A stretch of DNA of 64,000 bases, from contig JAXMEB010000002.1 in NCBI GenBank assembly GCA_046348545.1, positions 682,001-746,000 of the forward strand. The letters run 5' to 3'. Shown piece after piece: positions 35,342 through 43,582 of this stretch; the stretch's first letter is position 1, and each line of letters begins with the position of its first letter. The translations under genes were made by a program, and so were the position numbers. The notes under the pieces are model-generated. The model saw only the letters and a list, made by a program, of their open reading frames with translations. It was not told the DNA's origin and did not search any database. Origin of the DNA: JAXMEB01 sp046348545. Its GTDB lineage: Bacteria > Pseudomonadota > Gammaproteobacteria > Berkiellales > Berkiellaceae.

Positions 35342-36163
35342 TTACCTCAAACGTCGCTCAATCCCGGTGATGACCATCAACCGTGTAGCGAGTTCTTCGA
35401 TAGATAGATGGGTGGCGTTTAGAAAAGGAATATTTTCCATTTGAAACATTGTTTCAACGCGTTGAACTTCGTGTTGGCATTGTTTCAAATCGGAATACTG
35501 GCTATTCGGCCTTCGACCTTGACGAATAGCTTGTAGTCGGACAGGATCGATTGTGAGCCCGAAGATTTTTTTTCTGTACTTTCTGAGCCATGCAGGTAAC
35601 TTTTCTAGCTCGATATCTTGCTCGGCTAAAGGATAATTAGCGACTCGAAGTCCGAATTGCATAGCAAGGTAGAGGCTGGTTGGGGTTTTGCCGCTTCTTG
35701 AGACCCCAATCAAAATGACATCAACATCATCATAATCATGTGTTTTAGCGCCATCATCGTAGTTAAGCGCGAAGTTCACTGCTTCAATTCGCGTGTTGTA
35801 GGTGTCAAGATCCTTCATACCGTGTATACCCCCAATTTGATTGGAAGAGGTCAGTTCCAATTCTCGTTCAAGCGGGGGAATGAAGGTTTTAAAAAAATCT
35901 AAGAAAAAAGCGTCCGCACCCATTATAATATCGCGGATCTCAGGATTCACGATGGTGGCAAAGGCAATAGGCCGACAGTCGTCGCTAGCTCGAGCTTTGT
36001 TGATCTTATCTTTAGCCTCGTGGGCTTTATCGATAGAGTCGACGAAGGGCAGTGTGATTTGCGTAAAATGAATATGCTCAAACTGCGAAATAAGACTGTG
36101 GCCTAAAGTTTCAGCTGTGATCCCGGTACGATCAGAAAGAAAAAATGCAGTACGTTGTTTCAC
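35342..36163 (-). CDS. ppsR: PEP synthase regulatory protein (bifunctional kinase/pyrophosphorylase)
   Basis: DUF299 protein of 273 residues that switches phosphoenolpyruvate synthase off by ADP-dependent phosphorylation of a Thr and on by Pi-dependent pyrophosphorolysis. P-loop 'GVSRSGKTPTSLYLA', N-terminal 'FFLSDRTGITAETLG' and 'FGLTIDP' are typical. Start is GTG at 36163 with GGGAG upstream. Divergent from ppsA, its target, across a 74-bp gap. Confidence 0.94.
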   Translation of the reverse strand: MKQRTAFFLSDRTGITAETLGHSLISQFEHIHFTQITLPFVDSIDKAHEAKDKINKARASDDCRPIAFATIVNPEIRDIIMGADAFFLDFFKTFIPPLERELELTSSNQIGGIHGMKDLDTYNTRIEAVNFALNYDDGAKTHDYDDVDVILIGVSRSGKTPTSLYLAMQFGLRVANYPLAEQDIELEKLPAWLRKYRKKIFGLTIDPVRLQAIRQGRRPNSQYSDLKQCQHEVQRVETMFQMENIPFLNATHLSIEELATRLMVITGIERRLR

Positions 36164-36237
36164 AGAATCTCCCTTAAGTGTGGTGAGGTGGGGTAATGAA
36201 TGGCATCATTGTCGCAAATTGACAATCTGGAGGCACT

Positions 36238-38613
36238 ATGTCTTTTGAAAAATACGTCATAGAATTTAGTAAGCTTTGCAACAAAGATGTGCCTCGTGTT
36301 GGGGGTAAGAACGCATCGTTAGGGGAGATGATTGGCAATTTGGCCAAGTCGGGGGTGAAAGTCCCAGGTGGATTTGCGACTACGGCTGACGCCTTTCGTG
36401 AATTTTTAGCGCATAATGGCCTAGCCGATAAGATTGCAAAGGCATTATCAACGCTGAAGGTCGAAGATGTACACGCTTTGACTCAAACGGGTCGAATGAT
36501 TCGAAGCTGGGTTGAACAGACGCCATTACCTCAAAATCTTCAAGATGCGATTTTGACATCGTATCGTGCTCTCTCAAAAAATGACCCTAATTTTGCGGTT
36601 GCTGTCCGTTCTTCTGCGACAGCTGAAGATTTACCTGAAGCTTCTTTCGCAGGACAGCAAGAAACCCTGTTAAATGTACGAGGGGAAGATGCGGTATTAA
36701 AGGCGGTCAAGTCAGTTTTTGCATCCTTATTTAATGATCGAGCCATTACCTATCGTGTGCATCATGGTTTTGCACATGAAGAGGTTGCTTTATCAGCCGG
36801 CATTCAACAAATGGCGCGCAGTGATGTGGGTGCCAGCGGCGTGATGTTCACGCTGGATACAGAAACTGGATTTGATGGGGTGATTCTCATCAATGCTGCA
36901 TTTGGTTTAGGCGAAATGGTGGTGCAAGGCGCTGTGAATCCAGATGAATTTTATGTCTATAAAGAATCATTGCGTCAGGGCAAACCAAGCGTTGTCCGTC
37001 GTCATTTAGGTCATAAGCACCTTAAGATGATTTATGCGGATACAGGTTCTGGCGTCAAGGTGATTGAGGTGCCATCAGATGAACAAGCCCGATTCGCATT
37101 GTCTGACAATGATATCGAATTCTTAGGTCAACAAGCCCTTATCATCGAAAAGCATTATGGTCGCCCAATGGACATTGAATGGGCAAAAGACGGCGTTACC
37201 GGTGATATTTATATCCTTCAGGCTAGGCCAGAGACCGTTAAAAGTCGTGATAATGTGCAAGTGATGTCTCGTTATGAGCTTCAGAAAACAAGCACCATAT
37301 TGACCCAAGGGCGTGCTATTGGCCAAAAAATTGGCCAAGGGACAGCCAGGGTCATTAGTAGTATTCGAGATATGGATAGACTCAAACAAGGTGAAGTCCT
37401 TGTCACGGATATGACCGACCCTGATTGGGAGCCGGTGATGAAGCGAGCGGCTGCCATCGTGACGAATCGAGGTGGACGAACCTGTCATGCGGCGATCATT
37501 GCGAGAGAACTCGGCATTCCGGCGGTTGTCGGTTGTGGCGAAGCCACCCGTGTGATTAAAGAAGATCAACCCGTTACAGTGAGCTGTGCAGAAGGTGAAG
37601 TTGGGAATATTTACGAAGGTTTATTAGGCTTTGAGATCAAAGAGCATAGTTTGAATGAGATGCCTTCTTTACCTTTCAAGATCATGATGAATGTTGGCAA
37701 TCCAGAGCGTGCATTTGATTTTCAACGTTTACCCAATGAAGGCGTTGGGTTGGCGCGCCTGGAATTCTTAATTAGCCAAATGATAGGGATTCATCCTAAG
37801 GCTTGTTTAGAATACCAAACATTACCACCCGATATTCAGCAAAAAATCGATGGACGTATTGCTGGATATGCTACTCCGGTTGATTTTTATTGGCAAAAGT
37901 TAGCAGAGGGGATTGCAACATTAGGCGTAGCATTTTCACCCAAACGCGTCATTATTCGTTTCTCAGATTTCAAATCAAATGAATATGCTAATTTAATTGG
38001 GGGACAGCGTTACGAGCCTAAAGAAGAAAATCCGATGCTGGGTTTTAGAGGGGCTTCGCGTTATGTCGCAGATAGTTTTAAGGATTGCTTTGCACTGGAA
38101 TGTAAAGCGGTTAAATATGTTCGTGAACAAATGGGTATTAACAACATTGAAGTGATGGTGCCTTTTGTTCGTACCTTGACTGAAGCGAAGGCAGTCATTG
38201 AAGTGCTTGCTCAAAATGGATTAAAACGAGGCGAGCATGGCTTGAAGATTATTATGATGTGTGAACTACCGACTAATGCACTTTTAGCTGAAGATTACTT
38301 AGAGTTCTTCGATGGCTTTTCAATTGGCTCCAATGATTTAACTCAGTTAACGCTAGGTTTAGACAGAGATTCAGGTTTGGTTGCAAGTCAATTCGATGAG
38401 CGTGATCCGGCGGTAAAGGTGCTGATCAGCAAAGCGATTCAAGCTTGTTTGAAGGCAGGCAAATATATTGGGATCTGCGGTCAAGGCCCTTCAGATCATC
38501 CTGATTTGGCTGATTGGCTGATGAAGCAGGGTATTGAGAGTGTTTCGTTGAACCCAGATACTGTGCTCGAGACATGGTTGTTTTTGGGTGGACAGAAGGA
38601 TGCTAAGGTATAA
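36238..38613 (+). CDS. ppsA: phosphoenolpyruvate synthase
   Basis: Makes phosphoenolpyruvate from pyruvate and ATP, the entry to gluconeogenesis. 791 residues. N-terminal ATP-grasp domain ('VAVRSSATAEDLPEASFAGQQET'), the swivelling phospho-His domain with 'GGRTCHAAIIARELGIPAVVG' (His and regulatory Thr next to it) and a C-terminal PEP/pyruvate TIM barrel ('GSNDLTQLTLGLDRD', 'GICGQGPSDHP'). Paired with ppsR. With prpBCD it points to growth on amino acids, fatty acids or propionate. Confidence 0.96.
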   Translation: MSFEKYVIEFSKLCNKDVPRVGGKNASLGEMIGNLAKSGVKVPGGFATTADAFREFLAHNGLADKIAKALSTLKVEDVHALTQTGRMIRSWVEQTPLPQNLQDAILTSYRALSKNDPNFAVAVRSSATAEDLPEASFAGQQETLLNVRGEDAVLKAVKSVFASLFNDRAITYRVHHGFAHEEVALSAGIQQMARSDVGASGVMFTLDTETGFDGVILINAAFGLGEMVVQGAVNPDEFYVYKESLRQGKPSVVRRHLGHKHLKMIYADTGSGVKVIEVPSDEQARFALSDNDIEFLGQQALIIEKHYGRPMDIEWAKDGVTGDIYILQARPETVKSRDNVQVMSRYELQKTSTILTQGRAIGQKIGQGTARVISSIRDMDRLKQGEVLVTDMTDPDWEPVMKRAAAIVTNRGGRTCHAAIIARELGIPAVVGCGEATRVIKEDQPVTVSCAEGEVGNIYEGLLGFEIKEHSLNEMPSLPFKIMMNVGNPERAFDFQRLPNEGVGLARLEFLISQMIGIHPKACLEYQTLPPDIQQKIDGRIAGYATPVDFYWQKLAEGIATLGVAFSPKRVIIRFSDFKSNEYANLIGGQRYEPKEENPMLGFRGASRYVADSFKDCFALECKAVKYVREQMGINNIEVMVPFVRTLTEAKAVIEVLAQNGLKRGEHGLKIIMMCELPTNALLAEDYLEFFDGFSIGSNDLTQLTLGLDRDSGLVASQFDERDPAVKVLISKAIQACLKAGKYIGICGQGPSDHPDLADWLMKQGIESVSLNPDTVLETWLFLGGQKDAKV

Positions 38614-38639
38614 AGTAAATCTTTAATGTTAGCTCTTTT

Positions 38640-38666
38640 CCCCTCTTTCAATATTGATAGAGGGGG
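38640..38666. terminator. hairpin after ppsA
   Basis: CCCCTCT (38640-38646) and AGAGGGG (38659-38665) around a 12-base A+T-rich loop. It lies between the convergent ppsA and the DUF486 gene and could serve both; there is no T run on the plus strand, so the terminator call is tentative. Confidence 0.4.
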
Positions 38667-38689
38667 TTCGGGGTTCTCTAGATAGAATT

Positions 38690-39052
38690 TTATTTCTTGA
38701 AAATAAAAAACACCGCTAAACATAAGAGCAGAAAACCAATCAGATGGTTCATTTTGATGGGTTCATTTAGGTAATAGATTGAGAAGATGCTAAAGACAAT
38801 GAGTGTGATGACTTCTTGCATTGTTTTCAGTTGGACTACATTAAAATAACCATGACCCAATCGATTAGCAGGGACTTGAAAACAATATTCAAAAAAAGCA
38901 ATAGACCAACTAACTAATATAGCTACCACTAAAGGACTGCTTTTAAATCGAAGATGACCATACCAAGCAAAAGTCATAAAAACATTAGAGAGAATTAATA
39001 ACACAGGTGTGGTGATAGCGGGTGATAAATTATACAGGCTACTTAAAGTCAT
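38690..39052 (-). CDS. DUF486/DMT-like small membrane protein
   Basis: 120 residues with four hydrophobic segments. 'VFMTFAWYGHLRFKSSPLVVAILVSWSIAFFEY' and 'QVPANRLGHGYFNVVQLKTMQEVITL' are the recognisable DUF486 signature. The family is a half-size relative of drug/metabolite transporters; its substrate is unknown. ATG at 39052. Convergent with ppsA, divergent from the PAP2-like gene. Confidence 0.85.
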   Translation of the reverse strand: MTLSSLYNLSPAITTPVLLILSNVFMTFAWYGHLRFKSSPLVVAILVSWSIAFFEYCFQVPANRLGHGYFNVVQLKTMQEVITLIVFSIFSIYYLNEPIKMNHLIGFLLLCLAVFFIFKK

Positions 39053-39165
39053 ATTTGAATTTTATGAATAGAATAAAGGTATTATTTTAAACAGAGCTGT
39101 CTGAAGAGAAAAGTTTGCTAAACTGAGTAGAGTCACCTATTTTTAACCATGGAAGGTCAATCAGC

Positions 39166-39705
39166 ATGCAACGATCTTTGTCATTCAGGAAACTAATAGT
39201 TTTAGGTCTTGCGGCTTTTGGATCTCAAGCTGCTATTGCTGAAGATAATACCTCGGCCTATATTGTTGGCGCCATGACCGCATTCACAACGGGCTATTCC
39301 TTTTTCAAAGATGATACTGCCGGATTAAAAGAGTTTGGTGAGGCTGCCTTTATTGATCTGAGTGTCACATATTTACTGAAATATGCTGTTAAAGAAAAAA
39401 GGCCTGATGGTAGTAATGATAGGTCTTTTCCCTCAGCCAATGTATCGCTCGCGGCAACCAATGCAACCTATATGGGCTATCGGAATGGGTGGAAATGGGG
39501 ATTGGGGATGGGTGCAGTCACAGCCCTGGTGGGTGCAGAAAGGATCCATAAAGATAAAAGTGACCTAGTGGATGTCCTTGGTGGAATGGCAATTGGGTTT
39601 TTATCAGCAGCTATCGTCACGACAAACAATAATCACCTTAAATTAATGCCCTCTTATGACGCTGAAAATAATGGTTATTTACTCAATTTTAATTATACAT
39701 TTTAG
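39166..39705 (+). CDS. PAP2-fold protein with degenerate catalytic motifs
   Basis: 179 residues with a signal peptide ending AAIA. It aligns with lipid phosphatases of the PAP2/PgpB type. Motif 1 (K-x6-RP) is intact at Lys72…Arg79-Pro80. Motif 2, normally PSGH, reads PSAN (residues 89-92), so the His is Asn. Motif 3, normally SRx5Hx3D, reads ERx5Sx3D (Glu125, Arg126, Ser132, Asp136), so the nucleophilic His is Ser. Phosphatase activity is therefore unlikely. The C-terminus ends in NFNYTF with a final Phe, reminiscent of outer-membrane proteins. Role unknown; the gene tail overlaps the convergent secretin-like gene by 4 bases. Confidence 0.7.
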   Translation: MQRSLSFRKLIVLGLAAFGSQAAIAEDNTSAYIVGAMTAFTTGYSFFKDDTAGLKEFGEAAFIDLSVTYLLKYAVKEKRPDGSNDRSFPSANVSLAATNATYMGYRNGWKWGLGMGAVTALVGAERIHKDKSDLVDVLGGMAIGFLSAAIVTTNNNHLKLMPSYDAENNGYLLNFNYTF

Positions 39706-40415
39706 GGATCCAGCTGCACACGAAGCCAAATGTGCTGAAACTCTTTAGCTTGTTCACTTGTTTCTAAGAACAAAACACGTGCTTTTTCCTCGCGTTCGAT
39801 ATCGATTCTACCCAAATTAATCCATTTGTCTAAGGGGACAACGATTGTGGTATGTGATTCAGTTGAGGTATGCCTTAAACCTTCTTCAGGGGTTTGATCA
39901 ACTGTGGTAATAGTCAAGGAAACTTGGCTACCAGTCAGCGTAGGTTGGACCATGATTCCAGACTGAATGCGGGATTCACCGAGCAAACCTAAAGAAATTC
40001 TTTCCCCAGTTGAGATATGAGCCGTATTTCCGGATAGAACCTTAATTTGTTGAAAATTAGTCTTAGATTCCTTTCGATTTTCCCTCAGGAATAGGAACTC
40101 ACGCTCGCTAGGGGCTTCATGACTTTGAGAAACAGTGAGCGTGAGTTGAGCAGCTGGTTGGTCGAGCTTTTCGATCATGGTTTTTAATTGCACTAGGTTT
40201 TCAGGTGTGGTTTGAATGATTAGTTGATTATCAAATGCTTTGATTTGTCCACCAGGGCCCACGAAAGGCTCTAGTACGTTAACGATATCTTGAGGTTGTC
40301 GATTTTTCAGTGTCAAGGTCGTCAGCTCGAGTTCAGTGTTTTGAGCCAAGGTCATTTGTCCAAAAAGCATTGTAAATACAAGCAAAAAACCTAACAAAAC
40401 GGCCCGCATATTCAT
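39702..40415 (-). CDS. exported protein with secretin-type short (N) domain
   Basis: 237 residues with a signal peptide (MNMRAVLLGFLLVFTMLF…LAQ). Residues about 30-95 match the secretin/TonB short N domain: 'LTLKNRQPQDIVNVLEPF', 'GGQIKAFDNQLIIQTTPENLVQLKTMIEKLD'. No secretin beta-barrel follows; the rest is beta-rich ('SQSHEAPSEREFL', 'LLGESRIQSGIMVQPTLTGSQVSLTITTVDQ', 'IVVPLDKWINLG'), somewhat like the homologous middle region of secretins without the gate. No pilus or type II genes are adjacent. Stand-alone periplasmic protein of unknown role. Confidence 0.65.
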   Translation of the reverse strand: MNMRAVLLGFLLVFTMLFGQMTLAQNTELELTTLTLKNRQPQDIVNVLEPFVGPGGQIKAFDNQLIIQTTPENLVQLKTMIEKLDQPAAQLTLTVSQSHEAPSEREFLFLRENRKESKTNFQQIKVLSGNTAHISTGERISLGLLGESRIQSGIMVQPTLTGSQVSLTITTVDQTPEEGLRHTSTESHTTIVVPLDKWINLGRIDIEREEKARVLFLETSEQAKEFQHIWLRVQLDP

Positions 40416-40566
40416 CCGTGTATAGAGCTATAAACTTATTAAAGCATAACAAGGATTGAGATTATTTCAATGAAGTGCATATGCAGTGATCTGGCTGTTT
40501 GAAAGTTTCCTGAATACATATATAATTCTCAGCCTTGTCAGTGATGGTTAAAACGGTAAGGTATTT

Positions 40567-42591
40567 ATGCTTGGATCTGCGAAAATAATGTCAAATTTTA
40601 TTAAAAGTCATGAGCATGATGATGATTTGGAAGAACGAAAAGAAGTTCTATTGCTGAAAGAATCGGAAGTTCAGTCTTCTCCTGAAAACGCTATTCTTTA
40701 TGTAGTGGATGAACAAGGTAACACACCCTTACATCGTGCAATTATGGCGGGTAACTATGATGATGTGCGTGAACTTCTCGCACAAAAGAAAGTTGATGTT
40801 AATTTTACAAATTTAGCAGGTCAAACGCCTTTAATGTTAAGTATTTTTAACTCTCATGGTGATTGCTATCCGAAAATGGGGATTTGGTTGTTAGAAGCGG
40901 GTGCTGAATATCAATCTTCAAGTCAAGACAGAGAAATACTAGAACAACTTGTCAGGAAGGAAGCTTGGAAATTAGCGTATACCCTGGTAGATAAAGGTCT
41001 AAAAATAAATCAAGTTGATGGTTCAGGTCGAACCCTACTTCATAAAGCATCCAATGAAAATGAAATTTCAACTGTGAAACAATTGATTGGATTAGGTGCT
41101 AATATAAACGCTTCCGATGATCAAGCTATAACACCACTTCATCTAGCGGCGCTGAAAGGGAATCATCAAATCATTAATATTTTAATTCGAAATCATGCTT
41201 TGCCTACCTTGAAAGATCAGCAGGGGAGAACGCCTCTTCATATTGCTATTCAAAAAGGCAATCTTGGCGTTTGTCGCTCTTTAATAGAAACAGGTATGGG
41301 ATTAGAAGAGAGAAATACTGACTCAAAGACCGCGCTTACAATGATCTTAGAGGCTGGATTGCAGAATGCTTTTGATCATGTTAGTTGTGAGCTTCTGCTG
41401 TTATTATTACGCAAGGATGTCAAGTTGCAAACAAGTATTCGGAATCGTTCATTTGATATCTTATCAGGCGTTCTTAGAGTTAATCAGCTCGAATTATTCG
41501 AAGAGCTTGTTAGAGCTGGGCTTAATATTAATGCAGAGAATTCATCTGGAGAAAATTTGCTGGGGGTTATTGTTAAAAGGCAACCGGATAAACCGGCACC
41601 TGATTCAGTTAATTTGGTTGAGAAGATGGTTTTATTAGGCGGATTGGTGACACATAAAGACTGTAAGGGTAATTCGCTATTGCATTTAGTTCAAAACAAT
41701 CGAGACGCTCAAACTCTGATTCAGAAAGGATTAAAAGTTGATGATGCCAATCATGAGGGACTAACACCTTTATTCGTTGCAGCTCAAAATCAAAAGCGGG
41801 GCGTTTGTAAAGCACTGTTAGCTAAAAAGCCCAGTTTATATCAACCTGAAAAACAAAAAAATGTGATGCATGCGGCTAAAGCCAATGGTAAGCATACCCA
41901 CTTTTCTAGATGGTTGAAATCTAAAATAACTTTACTCCCCTCATATTTACTAGAAATCGAAAACCTCTTCTGTAAGGTTTTTTGTAGAGCAAAAGAGGAG
42001 GCTGAGCTCTCGAAGAGAAATCTTGTTATTTTGTGTGGAGAACACCACGGTGAATATCATATTTATCAAATGGAAGTGGCATTGATGAAAGCAGCCGAAC
42101 GTGTAGGGGTTCCTAATCTATTTATAGAGCTTCCAGCGAAATGGATTTCAAAAGGAACAACAAACTACATGCCATTAGATTATGCAAATCGTCATACTAA
42201 TCTTAACGTGATTGGTGTAGATAAGAATCGTCCCACTAAAAGCAATTCAATTGATCTGCAAAAGAGTAGCTTGATCTTTAGAGATTTAGGGATGAGTCAG
42301 AGTATCGAGGAAGCTATGGGGCATGGTATAGGGATTGTTGGAGCAGCTCATTTGGAAGGATTGATTGTAGAGCCGAGTACAAACCTAGATTTGCAGAAAA
42401 CTCTCATAGTTCCGATCAACTTATCTCGGATTGATTCAAGTTCGATACCTTCATTTTCATTTTATGAGGACAAAAGAAATGTAATTCAGATTAATCCGCA
42501 GGGCTACGATGAAAATGGAGTATATGATGTGATTCAAAAGTGGAATGGAGTTGATTTGCGTTTAACACATCCAAGACCACGAAATTTATGA
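40567..42591 (+). CDS. ankyrin-repeat protein with C-terminal TraB/EreA-like domain
   Basis: 674 residues, no signal peptide. About eight ankyrin repeats between residues 50 and 430 (for example 'GNTPLHRAIMAGNYDDV', 'ITPLHLAALKGNHQIINILI', 'GRTPLHIAIQKGNLGVCRSLI', 'LTPLFVAAQNQKRGVCKALL'). After a linker the C-terminal 190 residues carry 'LVILCGEHHGEYH' (Glu492, His493, His494) and 'GIGIVGAAHLEGL' (His595), the paired Gly-x-His motifs of the TraB/Tiki/EreA/ChaN superfamily. ANK proteins in Legionellales are often secreted effectors, so a host target is plausible, but no secretion signal can be proven here. AAGG lies just upstream of the ATG. Confidence 0.8.
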   Translation: MLGSAKIMSNFIKSHEHDDDLEERKEVLLLKESEVQSSPENAILYVVDEQGNTPLHRAIMAGNYDDVRELLAQKKVDVNFTNLAGQTPLMLSIFNSHGDCYPKMGIWLLEAGAEYQSSSQDREILEQLVRKEAWKLAYTLVDKGLKINQVDGSGRTLLHKASNENEISTVKQLIGLGANINASDDQAITPLHLAALKGNHQIINILIRNHALPTLKDQQGRTPLHIAIQKGNLGVCRSLIETGMGLEERNTDSKTALTMILEAGLQNAFDHVSCELLLLLLRKDVKLQTSIRNRSFDILSGVLRVNQLELFEELVRAGLNINAENSSGENLLGVIVKRQPDKPAPDSVNLVEKMVLLGGLVTHKDCKGNSLLHLVQNNRDAQTLIQKGLKVDDANHEGLTPLFVAAQNQKRGVCKALLAKKPSLYQPEKQKNVMHAAKANGKHTHFSRWLKSKITLLPSYLLEIENLFCKVFCRAKEEAELSKRNLVILCGEHHGEYHIYQMEVALMKAAERVGVPNLFIELPAKWISKGTTNYMPLDYANRHTNLNVIGVDKNRPTKSNSIDLQKSSLIFRDLGMSQSIEEAMGHGIGIVGAAHLEGLIVEPSTNLDLQKTLIVPINLSRIDSSSIPSFSFYEDKRNVIQINPQGYDENGVYDVIQKWNGVDLRLTHPRPRNL

Positions 42592-42593
42592 GG

Positions 42594-42989
42594 CTATTCG
42601 TTGTCTTTAAAATATTGCTCGATTACTGCTTTACCATAACCTGAATGAGCACCTGAGAGAGCCATCATGGGCAAGGCACTGATGCAATCAACACCTTTGC
42701 CCATGGCAAAGCCGACACTAAAGCAAGCAGAAAGTAAATGAGCGTGGTATTCATCATTCGATTTCTGAAGGTCACGCTCTTTTGCATGAAATGCATTTAA
42801 AATAATCGCATAATCAATAATCAACTTAACATTTTCTTCCGAAGTGAAAAATGAGTCAGCGTGAATTAATTGTTCAATCTCACTTTTACGGGAGGCCATT
42901 CGTTTTGCAAACTGAGCAGCTCCTACTGAATTAATCAATTTAATAGATTCTCTTAGGTTATTTTTCAGTTCATTAATGTCTTTATCCAT
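42594..42989 (-). CDS. hypothetical protein, 131 aa
   Basis: Not recognised. Mostly helical, charged N-terminus ('DINELKNNLRESIKLI'), a central 'EENVKLIIDYAIILNAFHAKERDLQ' and a Gly/Ala-rich end ('CFSVGFAMGKGVDCISALPMMALSGAHSG'). GAGG precedes the ATG at 42989. 15 bp after the Pro-rich gene on the same strand, so likely one unit. Convergent with the ankyrin gene. Confidence 0.6.
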   Translation of the reverse strand: MDKDINELKNNLRESIKLINSVGAAQFAKRMASRKSEIEQLIHADSFFTSEENVKLIIDYAIILNAFHAKERDLQKSNDEYHAHLLSACFSVGFAMGKGVDCISALPMMALSGAHSGYGKAVIEQYFKDNE

Positions 42990-43004
42990 AAGTATCGCCT
43001 CAAA

Positions 43005-43406
43005 TTATTTAGGTTTGGGTTTACGTGGACTAGGCTCAACAACAGGCGTTTCTGGTTTTCGACTGAAAGGCTGTGATGCAGCAGGTCGGGGGCTGGGTTC
43101 TGTTTTGATGGGGGTTGGTTTTAAGATATCACCCACCGTGGCGAGCAAATGCCTTAATAATTTTTTTTCGGCTGAATATACTGGTTTATGTGGATTCGTT
43201 AAGATATCTCCCATGCGTGCAATTGCTTGATTTGGCCTGGGGGTGGGCGAGGTTTCGGGTCCGCGGTCCCCTTTAGCGGCCAGTCGGGCCATCGCTAAAA
43301 TGGTTGGAAATGCCTTTATCGGATCCCCTAATGTATCAGCTTGATTCAATCTAGCTATTGAGTCGCTCAAGGCCTGTAACCCATCCTGGATGGTGTGTCG
43401 GGGCAT
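43005..43406 (-). CDS. hypothetical protein with Pro-rich tail, 133 aa
   Basis: Not recognised. The helical first half ('IQDGLQALSDSIARLNQADTL') is followed by a Pro/Lys/Arg-rich tail (KPTPIKTEPSPRP, EPSPRKPKPK), like a disordered linker. ATG at 43406 has AGAGGAG 8 bases upstream, which favours this strand over the opposite frame at 42976-43230. Upstream is the repeat at 43476-43572. Confidence 0.6.
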   Translation of the reverse strand: MPRHTIQDGLQALSDSIARLNQADTLGDPIKAFPTILAMARLAAKGDRGPETSPTPRPNQAIARMGDILTNPHKPVYSAEKKLLRHLLATVGDILKPTPIKTEPSPRPAASQPFSRKPETPVVEPSPRKPKPK

Positions 43407-43475
43407 GTGTAGCTCCTCTTGTTCGATTACATTGTATTGTCCATGAGACAGCTCATTCGCTTAAGAGGTTCCCTC

Positions 43476-43572
43476 TATACCTTTCACAGCTGAATTTTCG
43501 GGGTTGCTTGTCGGTCCGTAGCTCGTAAGAGCGCAGGCAGGTGCCCGAAAAATCATCTATTGTGGGCGTATA
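43476..43572 (+). repeat. 97-bp MITE-like element with short core
   Basis: Same termini as 31846-31973 (TATACC-TTTCACAGCTGAATTTTCGGG and CCCGAAAAATCATCTATTG-TGGGCGTATA) but a different, shorter core: GTCGGTCCGTAGCTCGTAAG … GCGCAGGCAGG. The core matches the outer parts of 14116-14259 and, in part, 47491-47541. Confidence 0.75.
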
Positions 43573-43582
43573 TTAACTCTCC

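Noticed and set aside
42976..43230. 84-codon plus-strand frame
   Set aside because: Antisense to the better supported 43005-43406 gene, which has a strong Shine-Dalgarno; Gly/Leu composition follows from the Pro-rich reverse strand.
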